DNA of 64,000 nt from Micromonospora olivasterospora (lineage in GTDB: Bacteria; Actinomycetota; Actinomycetes; Mycobacteriales; Micromonosporaceae). The stretch lies in contig NZ_VLKE01000001.1 in NCBI RefSeq assembly GCF_007830265.1, positions 5,084,001 to 5,148,000 of the forward strand. Direction: 5' to 3'. This document shows, piece by piece, positions 1 through 10,006 of this stretch; the stretch's first letter is position 1, and the number at the start of each line of letters is the position of its first letter. A program made the position numbers and the translations under genes. The notes below the pieces were generated by a model. The model did no database searches and had not been told where the DNA came from. It saw only the letters and a program-made list of their open reading frames with translations.

Positions 1-1
1 C

Positions 2-3000
2 CCGGCAAACTGGCGTACCGGCGCGCCGGCAGTGTCGGTGACTGTCGAGCAGCACACCGCAGCCGCGGCCAGCCTGGCAGAAAAGCAGTTCACCGCCCTG
101 GCCCACCGCTACGGTGTCGACCCGGCCGGTCACGCGGCGCTGGTCACCTCGTTCCAGCGGGAGTGGGTGGACGGGTACCACACGGTGCTCGCCTCGGCCG
201 GCGGCAGCGCGACGCCCGGGACCCCGGAGGTCGCCGGGGCCCTCGGTACGGTGCCGGGTGGTGCCGGCTCCCGTGTCGGTGGCATGTCGATCGTCGACGT
301 CGTCAGCGTCGGTGATACGGCGTCGGTCAGTGACGTGTCCGTGGCAAGCGGTGCGGTGTTCAGCCCCGATCTCGGCTCCAGGGACACGGATTCGACCGGT
401 TTCGGGGATACGGGTTCGATCGGTGACGTGTCGGTGCTGGACGAACCGGTCGGTGCCGGCTCTGGCGGTCTCGGCGAGCCGGCCGTCGCGGCTACCGGGT
501 CGGCCGGGCAACGAATCCACGACCTCGCCAGCGGCGGCCACGGCCGTGCCAGCGACGCTCAGCTGCGCCGCCTCGCCGCGGACATCGGTATCCAGGCGGC
601 GTCGCCGGACGGGGTCCTGCCCCGACTGTTCGAGGTTTCCAGGGACATCGTCATGGCGGACACGTTCAGCGGGGTGTACTTCGCAGACCCGGCGGCGGCG
701 GATCCGGACGCGGCGGCGGCGGACCGCACGGCGGCGCGGGCGCTGCCGCGGGTGCGGGGATGGTTCACCATCGCCGGGCACCGGAACCTGGCCGAGCGGC
801 TGGCTGACGATCCGGTGCGTCAGGCCTTGTTCCTCCGGATGCTCACCGCCTCGCCCGCCTGGCGACACGCCGTCGCGCAGGCGCGGCAGCGCGGCGGCGA
901 CGCACCCGACATCTTGCTGGTCTGGTGCGACGCGGCATGGCAGGGACCGGGACAGGTCACCTCCTTCGGTGAATGGCTGCGTACCCGGCTGCGCGCCCGG
1001 CGGCTGATGTCGTCCACGCACGAGGTGGACCAGATGCCCGGCGAGTTGCGGCCACACGTGGACGAGCCGGTGCGGTCGGTGTTGTTCTCGGACGCCTCGG
1101 TGGAGTTGTTCGGACCGGATCTCGTGGAGGCGGTACGGACCGCGGACATCATCGACAACGGCCAGGAACCCGGCGTCCGCTGGCCGGACCAGGAGGACTT
1201 CGCCGCCGCTGGCGGCCGGCACCGGTGGGCCGGCAACACCTCCCACGGCCAGTCGCCCGATCCAGCGCAAGACGGCCACCCGTCTGCTCCTGGCCCGGCG
1301 TCCGCGGCCCAGTGGATGTGGGGCCCGTCGCGGGATCCAAAGGCGGAATTGCCGGTGCCGGGCCCTGCCCTCGGACCGGACCACCCGCAGGGTGAGGACC
1401 TGTCCTGGCTGGACGACTGGGATATGTTGCCGATGCCCGGGCTGGCACCTGCCCCGCCGGCAGGCACGGGGCTGCCCTGGCTGCCCTGGCTGCCCGGGCC
1501 GCTGGACGCCCCGGACGCCCCCAGCGCGTCGGCCTGGCAGGCGGGGCCGGCCGCGCCGGCCTGGACGGCGGGGTGGACGGAACCGGGGTGGCCGGTTTCC
1601 GACATTGATGTGACCACCCACGGTGCTGGGATGTCCACCGACCCCGGCCAGCCGCGCGATCAGGCCGGCGACGGCGGGGATCTCGGCGACTGGGCCACCT
1701 GGCAGGGGCCGGACATGGACTGGCAACCATCCCTCGCGCCCTCCCCGGCGGTGACCCGCACCGACGCCGGCACTGTCCACGCCGGCGACACCCCCCATCA
1801 CCCGGCCGACGAGCCACCCACCACCCCCGCCTCGCTGCACCCCGACCAACCCCAACCCACTGCGGGCAGCCAGTGGGTGCGCAACCGGAATGATGCCCGG
1901 ACGCTGTTCGACCAGCACGCCGACCGCATCGCCACCACAACACAGCAGCGGGAACAGCTGCGGCAGTTGTGGAACGTCCTGATCAACCATATGGGCGCCG
2001 ACGGGATCATCACCGTCAGCGAGTCAGCCCTCGCCGCGGCGACATCCACACCGCGGCCGACGGTGCATGACCGGATCGTGGTATTGCGCGGCCGTGGTCT
2101 GCTGCAGCTGGTCCAGGAAGCACGCCCTGGTGTGGCGGCGCGGTACGGGGTGACCGATCCGGGTCAGCCCCGGCAAGCACCATTGCCGGACCTTCCCGAA
2201 GGCAGCCAGTGGGTACGCAACCGGAATGATGCCCAGACGCTGTTCGACCAGCACGCCGACCACATCGCCACCACAACACAGCAGCAGGAACAGCTGCCGC
2301 AGTTGTGGAACGCCCTGATCAACCATATGGGCGCCGACGGGATCATCACCGCCAGCGTGCCAGACCTCGCCGCGGCGACATCCACACCGCAGTCGACGGT
2401 GCATAAGCGGATCGGGGTATTGCGCGGCCGTGGTCTGCTGCAGCTGGTCCAGGAAGCACACGGTGGCGTGGCGGCGCGGTACAGGGTGACCGATCCGGGC
2501 CAGCCCCGGCAAGCACCGGTGCCGGACCTTCCCGAGGGCAGCCAGTGGGTGCGCGACCCGGGCGAGGCCCGGGTCCTGTTCGACCAGCACGCCGGCCACT
2601 TCGCCACCACAACACAGCAGCGGGAACAGCTGCCGCAGTTGTGGAACGCCCTGATCAACCATATGGGCGCCGACGGGATCATCACCGCCAGCGAGCCAGC
2701 CCTCGCCGCAGCGACATCCACACCGCAGCCGACGGTGCATGACCGGATCGTGGCATTACGCGGCCGTGGTCTGCTGCAGCTGGTCCAGGAAGCACGCCCT
2801 GGTGTGGCGGCGCGGTACGGGGTGACCGATCCGGGTCAGCCCCGGCAAGCACCGTTGTCGGACCTTCCCGAGGGCAGCCAGTGGGTACGCAACCGGAATG
2901 ATGCCCGGACGCTGTTCGACCAGCACGCCGGCCACATCGCCACCACAACACGGCAGCGGGAACCGCTGCGGCAGTTGTGGAATGCCTTGATCGACCGGAT

Positions 3001-6000
3001 GGGCGCCGACGGGATCATCACCGCCAGCGAGCCAGCCCTCGCCGCAGCGACATCCACATCGCAGCCGACGGTGCATCGCCGGATCGTGGCATTACGCGGC
3101 CGTGGTCTGCTGCAGCTGGTCCAGGAAACACACAGTCGCGTGGCGGCGCGGTACGCGGTGACCGATCCGGGTCAGCCCCGGCAAGCACCGGTGCCGGGCC
3201 CTGCCCCCGAACCGGACCGCCCGCAGGGTAGTGAGGATCTGTCCCGGCTGAACCACGGGGATACGTCACCGAGGCCCGGGCCGGCACCTGCCCCGTCGGC
3301 GGGCACGGGTCTGCCCGGGCTCTCAGGGCCGCCCGGGTCGCTGGACGACCCGGACGCCCCCACCGCGTCGTCCTGGCCGGCGGGGTGGGCGGAACCGGGG
3401 TGGCCGGTTCCCGGCATTGATGTGACCGCCCACGGTGCTGCGATGTCCACCGACTTCGGCCAGCCGGGCATCGACGATCAGGCCGGCGAGGGCAGCGGGA
3501 ACCTCGGCGACTGGGCCGGCGATGGCGGGAACCTCGGCGACTGGGCCACCTACGAGGTGGGCCCAGCCGGTTCGCTCGATGTGGACCCGGCCGATCTGCT
3601 CTATCTGCTTGAGGCCGTGGGCACGGAACCCGACCCCGGGCCGCAACCGATGGATCCGTCCCGGCCGCAGGCCCCGCTCGGCCCGACATCGTGGTCGCAG
3701 CCCAGCGGCGACCAGCCCAGCCAGTCCCCAGGGACTCAGTCGTTCCCGCCCGGACCGGGTATGCAGGATCCGGCACCTCAGTCGCCGATGCCCGGGCCGG
3801 CACCTGCCCCGCCGGCGGGCACGGGCCTGCCTGGGCTGCCAGGGCTGCCCGGGCCGCTGGACGCCCCGGACGCCCCCACCGCGTCGTCCTGGCCGGCGGG
3901 GTGGGCGGAACCGGCGGGGCCGGTTCCCGGCATTGATGTGACCGCCCACGGTGCTGCGATGTCCACCGACTTCGGCCAGCCGCGCATCGACGATCAGGCC
4001 CGCGAGGGCAGCGGGAACCTCGGCGACTGGGCCGGCGAGGGCGGGAACCTCGGCGACTGGGCCACCTACCAGGGGCCGGACATGGACTGGCAGCCATCCC
4101 TCGCGCCCTCTCCACCGGTGGCCCGCACCGACGCCGGCACTGTCCACGCCGGCGACACCCTCCATCACCCGGCCGACCAGCCACCCACCACGCCCGCCTC
4201 GCCGCACCCCGACCAACCCCAACCCCAACCCCAACCCACTGCGGACAGCCGGCGGGTGCGCGACCCGGGCGAGGCCCGGAGGCTGTTCGACCAGCACGCC
4301 GGCCACATCGCCACCACAACATGGCAGCGGGAACCGCTGCGGCAGTTGTGGAACGCCCTGATCGACCGGATGGACGGCGACGGGATCATCACCGCCAGCG
4401 AGTCAGACCTCGCCGAGGCGACATCCACACCGCAGCCGACGGTGCATCGCCGGATCGGGGTATTGCGCGACCGTGGTCTGCTGCAGCGGGTCCAGGAAGG
4501 TCGCGGTCGCGGGGTGGCGCGGTACGGGGTGAGCGATCCGGGTCAGCCCCGGCAAGCACCGCTGCCGGACCTTCCCGAGGGCAGCCAGTGGGTGCGCGAC
4601 CCGGGCGAGGCCCAGGCGCTGTTCGACCAGCACGCCGGCCACATCGCCACCACAACATCGCAGCGAAGACAGCTGCCGAAGTTGTGGAACGCCCTGATCG
4701 ACCGGATGGGCGCCGACGGGATCATCACCGCCAGCGAGCCAGACCTCGCCGAGGCGACATCCACACCGCAGCAGAGGGTGCATGACCGGATCGGGGTATT
4801 GCGCGACAGTGGTCTGCTGCAGCTGGTCCGAAAAGGTCACGGTGGCGTGGCGGCGCGGTACGGGGTGAGCGATCCGGGTCAGCCCCGGCAAGCACCGCTA
4901 CCGGGCCCTGCCCTCGGACCGGACCGCCCGCAGGGTGAGGACCTGTCCTGGCTGGACCACGGGGGGACGTCGCCGATGCCCGGGCCGGCACCTGCCCCGC
5001 CGGCGGGCACGGGTCTGCCAGGGCTGCCCGGGCCGTTGGACGACCCGGACGCCCCCACCGCGTCGTCCTGGCCGGCGGGGTGGGCGGAACCGGGGTGGCC
5101 GGTACCCGGCATGGGCGTGACCGACGGGCACGGTGCTGCGATGTCCACCGACTTCGGCCAGCCGGGCATCGACGATCAGGCCGGCGAGGGCAGCGGGAAC
5201 CTCGGCGACTGGGCCGGCGACGGCGGGAACCTCGGCGACTGGGCCACCTATGAGGTGGGCCCAGCCGGTTCGCTCGATGTGGACCCGGCCGATCTGCTCT
5301 ATCTGCTTGAGGCCGTGGGCACGGAACCCGACCCCGGGCCGCAACCGATGGATCCGCCCCGGCCGCAGGCCCCGCCCGGCTCGACATCGTGGTCGCAGCC
5401 CAGCGGCGACCAGCCCAGCCAGTCCCCAGGGACTCAGTCGTTCCCGCCCGGACCGGGTATGCAGGATCCGGCACCTCAGTCGCCGACGCCCGGGCCGGCG
5501 ACTGCCCCGCCGGCGGGCACGGGCCTGCCTGGGCTGCCCTGGCTGCCCGGGCCGTTGGACGCCCCGGACGTCCCCACCGCGTCGTCCTGGCCGGCGGGGT
5601 GGGCGGAACCGGGGTGGCCGGTTCCCGGCATTGATGTGACCGCCCACGGTGCTGCGATGTCCACCGACTTCGGCCAGCCGGGCATCGACGATCAGGCCGG
5701 CGAGGGCAGCGGGAACCTCGGCGACTGGGCCGGCGACGGCGGGAACCTCGGCGACTGGGCCACCTACCAGGGGCCGGACATGGACTGGCAGCCATCCCTC
5801 GCGCCCTCTCCAGCGGTGACCCGCACCGACGCCGGCACTGTCCACGCCGGCGACACCCCCCATCACCTGGCCGACCAGCCACCCACCACGCCCGCCTCGC
5901 CGCACCCCGACCAACCCCAACCCCAACCCACTGCGGACAGCCGGCGGGTGCGCGACCCGGGCGAGGCCCGGAGGCTGTTCGACCAGCACGCCGGCCACAT

Positions 6001-8950
6001 CGCCACCACAACATGGCAGCGGGAACCGCTGCGGCAGTTGTGGAACGCCCTGATCGACCGGATGGACGGCGACGGGATCATCACCGCCAGCGAGCCAGAC
6101 CTCGCCGAGGCGACATCCACACCGCAGACGACGGTGCATGACCGGATCGGGGTATTGCGCGACACTGGTCTGCTGCAGCGGGTCCAGGGAGGTCGCGGTC
6201 GCGTGGCGGCGCGGTACGGGGTGAGCGATCCGGGTCAGCCCCGGCAAGCACCGGTGCCGGCCCCTCCCGAGGGCAGCCAGTGGGTGCGCGACCCGGGCGA
6301 GGCCCAGGCGCTGTTCGACCAGCACGCCGGCCACATCGCCACCACAACACGGCGGCGGGAACCGCTGCGGAAATTGTGGAACGCCCTGATCGACCGGATG
6401 GACGACAACGGGATCATCACCGCCAGCGAGTCAGACCTCGCCGAGGCGACATCCACACCGCGGCGGACGGTGCGTGACCGGATCGGGGTATTGCGCGACA
6501 GTGGTCTGCTGCAGCTGGTCCAGGAAAGGCACGGTCGCGTGGCGGCGCGGTACGGGGTGAGCGATCCGGGTCAGCCCCGGCAAGCACCGCTGCCGGGCCC
6601 TGCCCTCGGACCGGACCGCCCGCAGGGTGAGGACCTGTCCTGGCTGGACCACGGGGGGACGTCGCCGATGCCCGGGCCGGCACCTGCCCCGCCGGCGGGC
6701 ACGGGCCTGCCAGCGCTGCCCGGGCCGCTGGACGACCCGGACGCCCCCACGGCATCGTCCTGGCCGGCGGGGCCGGCCGCGTCGTCCTGGCCGGCGGGGT
6801 GGGCGGAACCGGCGGGGCCGGTTCCCGGCATTGATGTGACCGCCCACGGTGCTGCGAACTCCATCGACTTCGGCCAGCCGGGCATCGACGATCAGGCCGG
6901 CGAGGGCAGCGGGAACCTCGGCGACTGGGCCGGCGACGGCGGGAACCTCGGCGACTGGGCCACCTACGAGGTGGGCCCAGCCGGTTCGCTCGATGTGGAC
7001 CCGGCCGATCTGCTCTATCTGCTTGAGGCCGTGGGCACGGAACCCGACCCCGCGCCGCAACCGATGGATCCGCCCCGGCCGCAGGCCCCGCCCGGCCCGA
7101 CATCGTGGTCGCAGCCCAGCGGCGACCAGCCCAGCCAGTCCCCAGGGACTCAGTCGTTCCCGCCCGGACCGGGTATGCAGGATCCGGCACCTCAGTCGCC
7201 GATGCCCGGGCCGGCACCTGCCCCGCCGGCGGACACGGGCCTGCCTGGGCTGCCAGGGCTGCCCGGGCCGCTGGACGCCCCGGACGCCCCCACCGCGTCG
7301 TCCTGGCCGGCGGGGTGGGCGGAACCGGCGGGGCCGGTTCCCGGCATTGATGTGACCGACGGGCACGGTGCTGCGATGTCCACCGACTTCGGCCAGCCGC
7401 GCATCGACGATCAGGCCGGCGAGGGCAGCGGGAACCTCGGCGACTGGGCCGGCGAGGGCGGGAACCTCGGCGACTGGGCCACCTACCAGGGGCCGGACAT
7501 GGACTGGCAGCCATCCCTCGCGCCCTCTCCACCGGTGGCCCGCACCGACGCCGGCACTGTCCACGCCGGCGACACCCTCCATCACCCGGCCGACCAGCCA
7601 CCCACCACGCCCGCCTCGCCGCACCCCGACCAACCCCAACCCCAACCCACTGCGGACAGCCGGCGGGTGCGCGACCCGGGCGAGGCCCAGGCGCTGTTCG
7701 ACCAGCACGCCGGCCACATCGCCACCACAACATCGCAGCGAAGACAGCTGCCGAAGTTGTGGAACGCCCTGATCGACCGGATGGACGACAACGGGATCAT
7801 CACCGCCAGCGAGTCAGACCTCGCCGAGGCGACATCCACACCGCAGCCGACGGTGCATTACCGGATCGTGGCATTGCGCGACAGTGGTCTGCTGCAGCTG
7901 GTCCAGGAAGGTCGCGGTCACGGGGCGGCGCGGTACAGGGTGAGCGATCCGGGTCAGCCCCGGCAAGCATCGTTGCCGGCCCCTCCCGAAGGCAGCCAGT
8001 GGCTGCGCGACCCGGGCGAGGCCCGGATGCTGTTCGACCAGCACGCCGACCACATCGCCACCACAACACGGCAGCGGGAACCGCTGCGGAAATTGTGGAA
8101 CGCCCTGATCGGCCGGATGGACGACAACGGGATCATCACCGTCGGCGAGTCAGACCTCGCCGAGGCGACATCCACACCGCAGCGGACGGTGCATGCCCGG
8201 ATCGGGGTATTGCGCGACCGTGGTCTGCTGCAGCGGGTCCAGGGAGGTCGCGGTCGCGGGGCGGCGCGGTACGGGGTGAGCGATCCGGGTCAGCCCCGGC
8301 AAGCACCGGTGCCGGGCCCTGCCCTCGGACCGGACCGCCCGCAGGGTGAGGACCTGTCCTGGCTGGACCACGGGGGGACGTCGCCGATGCCCGGGCCGGC
8401 GCCTGCCCCGCCGGCGGGCACGGGCCTGCCTGGGCTGCCCTGGCTGCCCGGGCCGCTGGACGCCCCGGACGTCCCCACCGCGTCGTCCTGGCCGGCGGGG
8501 TGGGCGGAACCGGGGTGGCCGGTTCCCGGCATTGATGTGACCGCCCACGGTGCTGCGATGTCCACCGACTTCGGCCAGCCGGGCATCGACGATCAGGCCG
8601 GCGAGGGCAGCGGGAACCTCGGCGACTGGGCCGGCGACGGCGGGAACCTCGGCGACTGGGCCACCTACCAGGGGCCGGACATGGACTGGCAGCCATCCCT
8701 CGCGCCCTCTCCAGCGGTGACCCGCACCGACGCCGGCACTGTCCACGCCGGCGACACCCTCCATCACCCGGCCGACCAGCCACCCACCACCGCCCCACTG
8801 CACCCCGACCACCCCAACCCCAACTCGCTGCGGGCAGCCGGCGGGTGCGCGACCCGGGCGAGGCCCGGAGGCTGTTCGACCAGCACGCCGGCCACATCGC
8901 CACCACAACACGGCAGCGGGAACCGCTGCGGAAAATGTGGAACGCCCTGA
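2..8950 (+). CDS. Giant tandem winged-helix repeat protein, copy 1 (5' end outside window, frameshifted 3' end)
   Basis: The frame is open to the left edge. Codons from position 2 read PANWRTGAPAVS, matching an internal stretch of the second giant protein (23849-31417, around residue 676), so about 675 N-terminal residues probably lie outside the window; the GTG at 32 is not the true start. Order: short helical region (32-180), low-complexity stretch, conserved globular region of unknown function (about 510-1250), then winged-helix units of 112 aa at 1865, 2201, 2537, 2873, 4244, 4580, 5936, 6272, 7655 and 7991. Each unit has a helix (WNALI.RM), a helix-turn-helix (LAAATSTP..TVH.RI) and a wing ending ARYGVSDPG. 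Pro/Gly/Asp/Trp-rich linkers separate groups. The last about 47 residues are out of frame because of a base loss near 8810. The function is unknown; DNA binding is inferred from the fold pattern. No signal peptide can be assessed. Confidence 0.8.
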   Translation, partial: PANWRTGAPAVSVTVEQHTAAAASLAEKQFTALAHRYGVDPAGHAALVTSFQREWVDGYHTVLASAGGSATPGTPEVAGALGTVPGGAGSRVGGMSIVDVVSVGDTASVSDVSVASGAVFSPDLGSRDTDSTGFGDTGSIGDVSVLDEPVGAGSGGLGEPAVAATGSAGQRIHDLASGGHGRASDAQLRRLAADIGIQAASPDGVLPRLFEVSRDIVMADTFSGVYFADPAAADPDAAAADRTAARALPRVRGWFTIAGHRNLAERLADDPVRQALFLRMLTASPAWRHAVAQARQRGGDAPDILLVWCDAAWQGPGQVTSFGEWLRTRLRARRLMSSTHEVDQMPGELRPHVDEPVRSVLFSDASVELFGPDLVEAVRTADIIDNGQEPGVRWPDQEDFAAAGGRHRWAGNTSHGQSPDPAQDGHPSAPGPASAAQWMWGPSRDPKAELPVPGPALGPDHPQGEDLSWLDDWDMLPMPGLAPAPPAGTGLPWLPWLPGPLDAPDAPSASAWQAGPAAPAWTAGWTEPGWPVSDIDVTTHGAGMSTDPGQPRDQAGDGGDLGDWATWQGPDMDWQPSLAPSPAVTRTDAGTVHAGDTPHHPADEPPTTPASLHPDQPQPTAGSQWVRNRNDARTLFDQHADRIATTTQQREQLRQLWNVLINHMGADGIITVSESALAAATSTPRPTVHDRIVVLRGRGLLQLVQEARPGVAARYGVTDPGQPRQAPLPDLPEGSQWVRNRNDAQTLFDQHADHIATTTQQQEQLPQLWNALINHMGADGIITASVPDLAAATSTPQSTVHKRIGVLRGRGLLQLVQEAHGGVAARYRVTDPGQPRQAPVPDLPEGSQWVRDPGEARVLFDQHAGHFATTTQQREQLPQLWNALINHMGADGIITASEPALAAATSTPQPTVHDRIVALRGRGLLQLVQEARPGVAARYGVTDPGQPRQAPLSDLPEGSQWVRNRNDARTLFDQHAGHIATTTRQREPLRQLWNALIDRMGADGIITASEPALAAATSTSQPTVHRRIVALRGRGLLQLVQETHSRVAARYAVTDPGQPRQAPVPGPAPEPDRPQGSEDLSRLNHGDTSPRPGPAPAPSAGTGLPGLSGPPGSLDDPDAPTASSWPAGWAEPGWPVPGIDVTAHGAAMSTDFGQPGIDDQAGEGSGNLGDWAGDGGNLGDWATYEVGPAGSLDVDPADLLYLLEAVGTEPDPGPQPMDPSRPQAPLGPTSWSQPSGDQPSQSPGTQSFPPGPGMQDPAPQSPMPGPAPAPPAGTGLPGLPGLPGPLDAPDAPTASSWPAGWAEPAGPVPGIDVTAHGAAMSTDFGQPRIDDQAREGSGNLGDWAGEGGNLGDWATYQGPDMDWQPSLAPSPPVARTDAGTVHAGDTLHHPADQPPTTPASPHPDQPQPQPQPTADSRRVRDPGEARRLFDQHAGHIATTTWQREPLRQLWNALIDRMDGDGIITASESDLAEATSTPQPTVHRRIGVLRDRGLLQRVQEGRGRGVARYGVSDPGQPRQAPLPDLPEGSQWVRDPGEAQALFDQHAGHIATTTSQRRQLPKLWNALIDRMGADGIITASEPDLAEATSTPQQRVHDRIGVLRDSGLLQLVRKGHGGVAARYGVSDPGQPRQAPLPGPALGPDRPQGEDLSWLDHGGTSPMPGPAPAPPAGTGLPGLPGPLDDPDAPTASSWPAGWAEPGWPVPGMGVTDGHGAAMSTDFGQPGIDDQAGEGSGNLGDWAGDGGNLGDWATYEVGPAGSLDVDPADLLYLLEAVGTEPDPGPQPMDPPRPQAPPGSTSWSQPSGDQPSQSPGTQSFPPGPGMQDPAPQSPTPGPATAPPAGTGLPGLPWLPGPLDAPDVPTASSWPAGWAEPGWPVPGIDVTAHGAAMSTDFGQPGIDDQAGEGSGNLGDWAGDGGNLGDWATYQGPDMDWQPSLAPSPAVTRTDAGTVHAGDTPHHLADQPPTTPASPHPDQPQPQPTADSRRVRDPGEARRLFDQHAGHIATTTWQREPLRQLWNALIDRMDGDGIITASEPDLAEATSTPQTTVHDRIGVLRDTGLLQRVQGGRGRVAARYGVSDPGQPRQAPVPAPPEGSQWVRDPGEAQALFDQHAGHIATTTRRREPLRKLWNALIDRMDDNGIITASESDLAEATSTPRRTVRDRIGVLRDSGLLQLVQERHGRVAARYGVSDPGQPRQAPLPGPALGPDRPQGEDLSWLDHGGTSPMPGPAPAPPAGTGLPALPGPLDDPDAPTASSWPAGPAASSWPAGWAEPAGPVPGIDVTAHGAANSIDFGQPGIDDQAGEGSGNLGDWAGDGGNLGDWATYEVGPAGSLDVDPADLLYLLEAVGTEPDPAPQPMDPPRPQAPPGPTSWSQPSGDQPSQSPGTQSFPPGPGMQDPAPQSPMPGPAPAPPADTGLPGLPGLPGPLDAPDAPTASSWPAGWAEPAGPVPGIDVTDGHGAAMSTDFGQPRIDDQAGEGSGNLGDWAGEGGNLGDWATYQGPDMDWQPSLAPSPPVARTDAGTVHAGDTLHHPADQPPTTPASPHPDQPQPQPTADSRRVRDPGEAQALFDQHAGHIATTTSQRRQLPKLWNALIDRMDDNGIITASESDLAEATSTPQPTVHYRIVALRDSGLLQLVQEGRGHGAARYRVSDPGQPRQASLPAPPEGSQWLRDPGEARMLFDQHADHIATTTRQREPLRKLWNALIGRMDDNGIITVGESDLAEATSTPQRTVHARIGVLRDRGLLQRVQGGRGRGAARYGVSDPGQPRQAPVPGPALGPDRPQGEDLSWLDHGGTSPMPGPAPAPPAGTGLPGLPWLPGPLDAPDVPTASSWPAGWAEPGWPVPGIDVTAHGAAMSTDFGQPGIDDQAGEGSGNLGDWAGDGGNLGDWATYQGPDMDWQPSLAPSPAVTRTDAGTVHAGDTLHHPADQPPTTAPLHPDHPNPNSLRAAGGCATRARPGGCSTSTPATSPPQHGSGNRCGKCGTP
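1865..3190 (+). repeat. Four head-to-tail 336-nt winged-helix units
   Basis: Units start at 1865, 2201, 2537 and 2873, with exact 336-nt (112-aa) spacing. DNA identity between units is very high. Differences cluster in the putative recognition helix, where the two variable residues before TVH and the one after it are RP/D, QS/K, QP/D and QP/R. Each unit ends with a short Pro-rich joiner (PDLPE) before the next GSQWVR start. Confidence 0.85.
4244..8832 (+). repeat. 1.2-1.7-kb super-repeat: two winged-helix units plus linker, three copies
   Basis: Higher-order repeats start at 4244, 5936 and 7655 (spacings 1692, 1719 and about 1177 nt). Each holds two 336-nt winged-helix units followed by a linker with the motifs EDLSWLDHGG, PGPAPAPPAGTGLPGLPG, TASSWPAGWAEP, GNLGDWAGDGGNLGDWATY and DMDWQPSLAPSP. 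The first two copies also carry the LDVDPADLLYLLEAVG block; a further copy lies at about 3555-3640, just upstream of this array. The third copy lacks it, which explains its shorter length. Near-identity points to recent unequal crossing-over or gene conversion. Confidence 0.8.
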
Positions 8951-9501
8951 TCGACCGGATGGACGGCGACGGGATCATCACCGCCAGCGAGCCAGACCTC
9001 GCCGAGGCGACATCCACACCGCAGACGACGGTGCATGACCGGATCGGGGTATTGCGCGACACTGGTCTGCTGCAGCGGGTCCAGGGAGGTCGCGGTCGCG
9101 TGGCGGCGCGGTACGGGGTGAGCGATCCGGGTCAGCCCCGGCAAGCACCGGTGCCGGCCCCTCCCGAGGGCAGCCAGTGGGTGCGCGACCCGGGCGAGGC
9201 CCGGGCGCTGTTCGACCAGCACGCCGGCCACATCGCCACCACAACATCGCAGCGAAGACAGCTGCCGAAGTTGTGGAACGCCCTGATCGACCGGATGGGC
9301 GCCGACGGGATCATCACCGCCAGCGAGCCAGACCTCGCCGAGGCGACATCCACACCGCAGTCGACGGTGCATCGCCAGATCGGGGCATTGCTGCGCGGCA
9401 GTGCTCTGCTGCAGCTGGTCCGAAAAGGTCACGGTGGCGTGGCGGCGCGGTACGGGGTGAGCGATCCGGGTCAGCCCCGGCGGAACGTGTCAAGGGATTG
9501 A
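8812..9501 (+). pseudogene. Frameshifted tail of giant repeat protein copy 1 (units 11 and 12)
   Basis: Two further winged-helix units (from about 8833 and 9169) continue in the next frame. Sister copies at 4201-4250 and 5890-5940 read GACCAACCCC, but here the sequence is GACCACCCC (8807-8815), so a single A is missing. The second unit runs to PGQPR and then changes abruptly to unrelated sequence, stopping at 9499-9501. The break at about 9481 is where protease-like sequence begins, so the gene has lost its own 3' end. The reading frame from the GTG at 8845 is not expected to be translated separately. Confidence 0.75.
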
Positions 9502-10006
9502 GGCCAGCGGGGTGTTCGCCAGCAACTGGGTCTTCGTCCCGAACTACAACAACGGCGCGGCCCCCTACGGCCAGTGGCCCGCCATCCAGCTCTGGTCCAC
9601 CACGGCCTTCTTCAACAACAACAACGACTTCGCCAACGACGTCGGGTCGGCCGTGGTCGGCCGCGTCAACGGCTGGCGGATCTGCGACTACCTGGGCGGC
9701 CAGGGAATCGGCTGGAACTTCGCGATCGGCCAGTACCTGTACGCCTTCGGATACGACGGCACGGGGAGGCTCGTCGCCGAAAACGGCCCCACGTACGGCG
9801 GTGGGGGCGGCACCATCTACATGGTCAACTACATGACCGGCTTCTCGTCCGGCGGTCCCTGGCTGATGCAGTTCGACGGCAACTGGGGCTACATCAACGG
9901 ACACAACGACTTCAAGTACAACAACCTCCCGCAGTACATGTTCTCGCCGTACTACGGCAACCAGGTGGCGAGCCTGTACAACACCGTACGGAACCTCTCC
10001 AGCTGA
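9482..10006 (+). pseudogene. 3' fragment of a secreted trypsin-like (S1) serine protease
   Basis: From about 9482 (GTCQGIEASGVFASNWVF) to the TGA at 10004-10006 the frame encodes the C-terminal part of a chymotrypsin-fold protease. The nucleophile motif is visible as GFSSGGPWLM at about 9838-9870, followed by a GNWGYINGHND strand. The His and Asp parts of the triad and the signal peptide are missing; the sequence joins directly to the end of the giant repeat gene. The GTG at 9512 could start a 164-aa ORF, but a domain fragment without its triad should be inactive. I infer a deletion fusion of two same-strand genes. Confidence 0.65.

Noticed and set aside
32..34. GTG at 32 as the true start of the first giant gene
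   Set aside because: The frame is open to the left edge and the preceding codons match the interior of the second giant protein, so the gene starts outside the window.
1865..3190. Regular 336-nt repeats as a possible CRISPR or minisatellite
   Set aside because: Units are coding, much longer than CRISPR repeats, lack unique spacers, and keep the protein frame.
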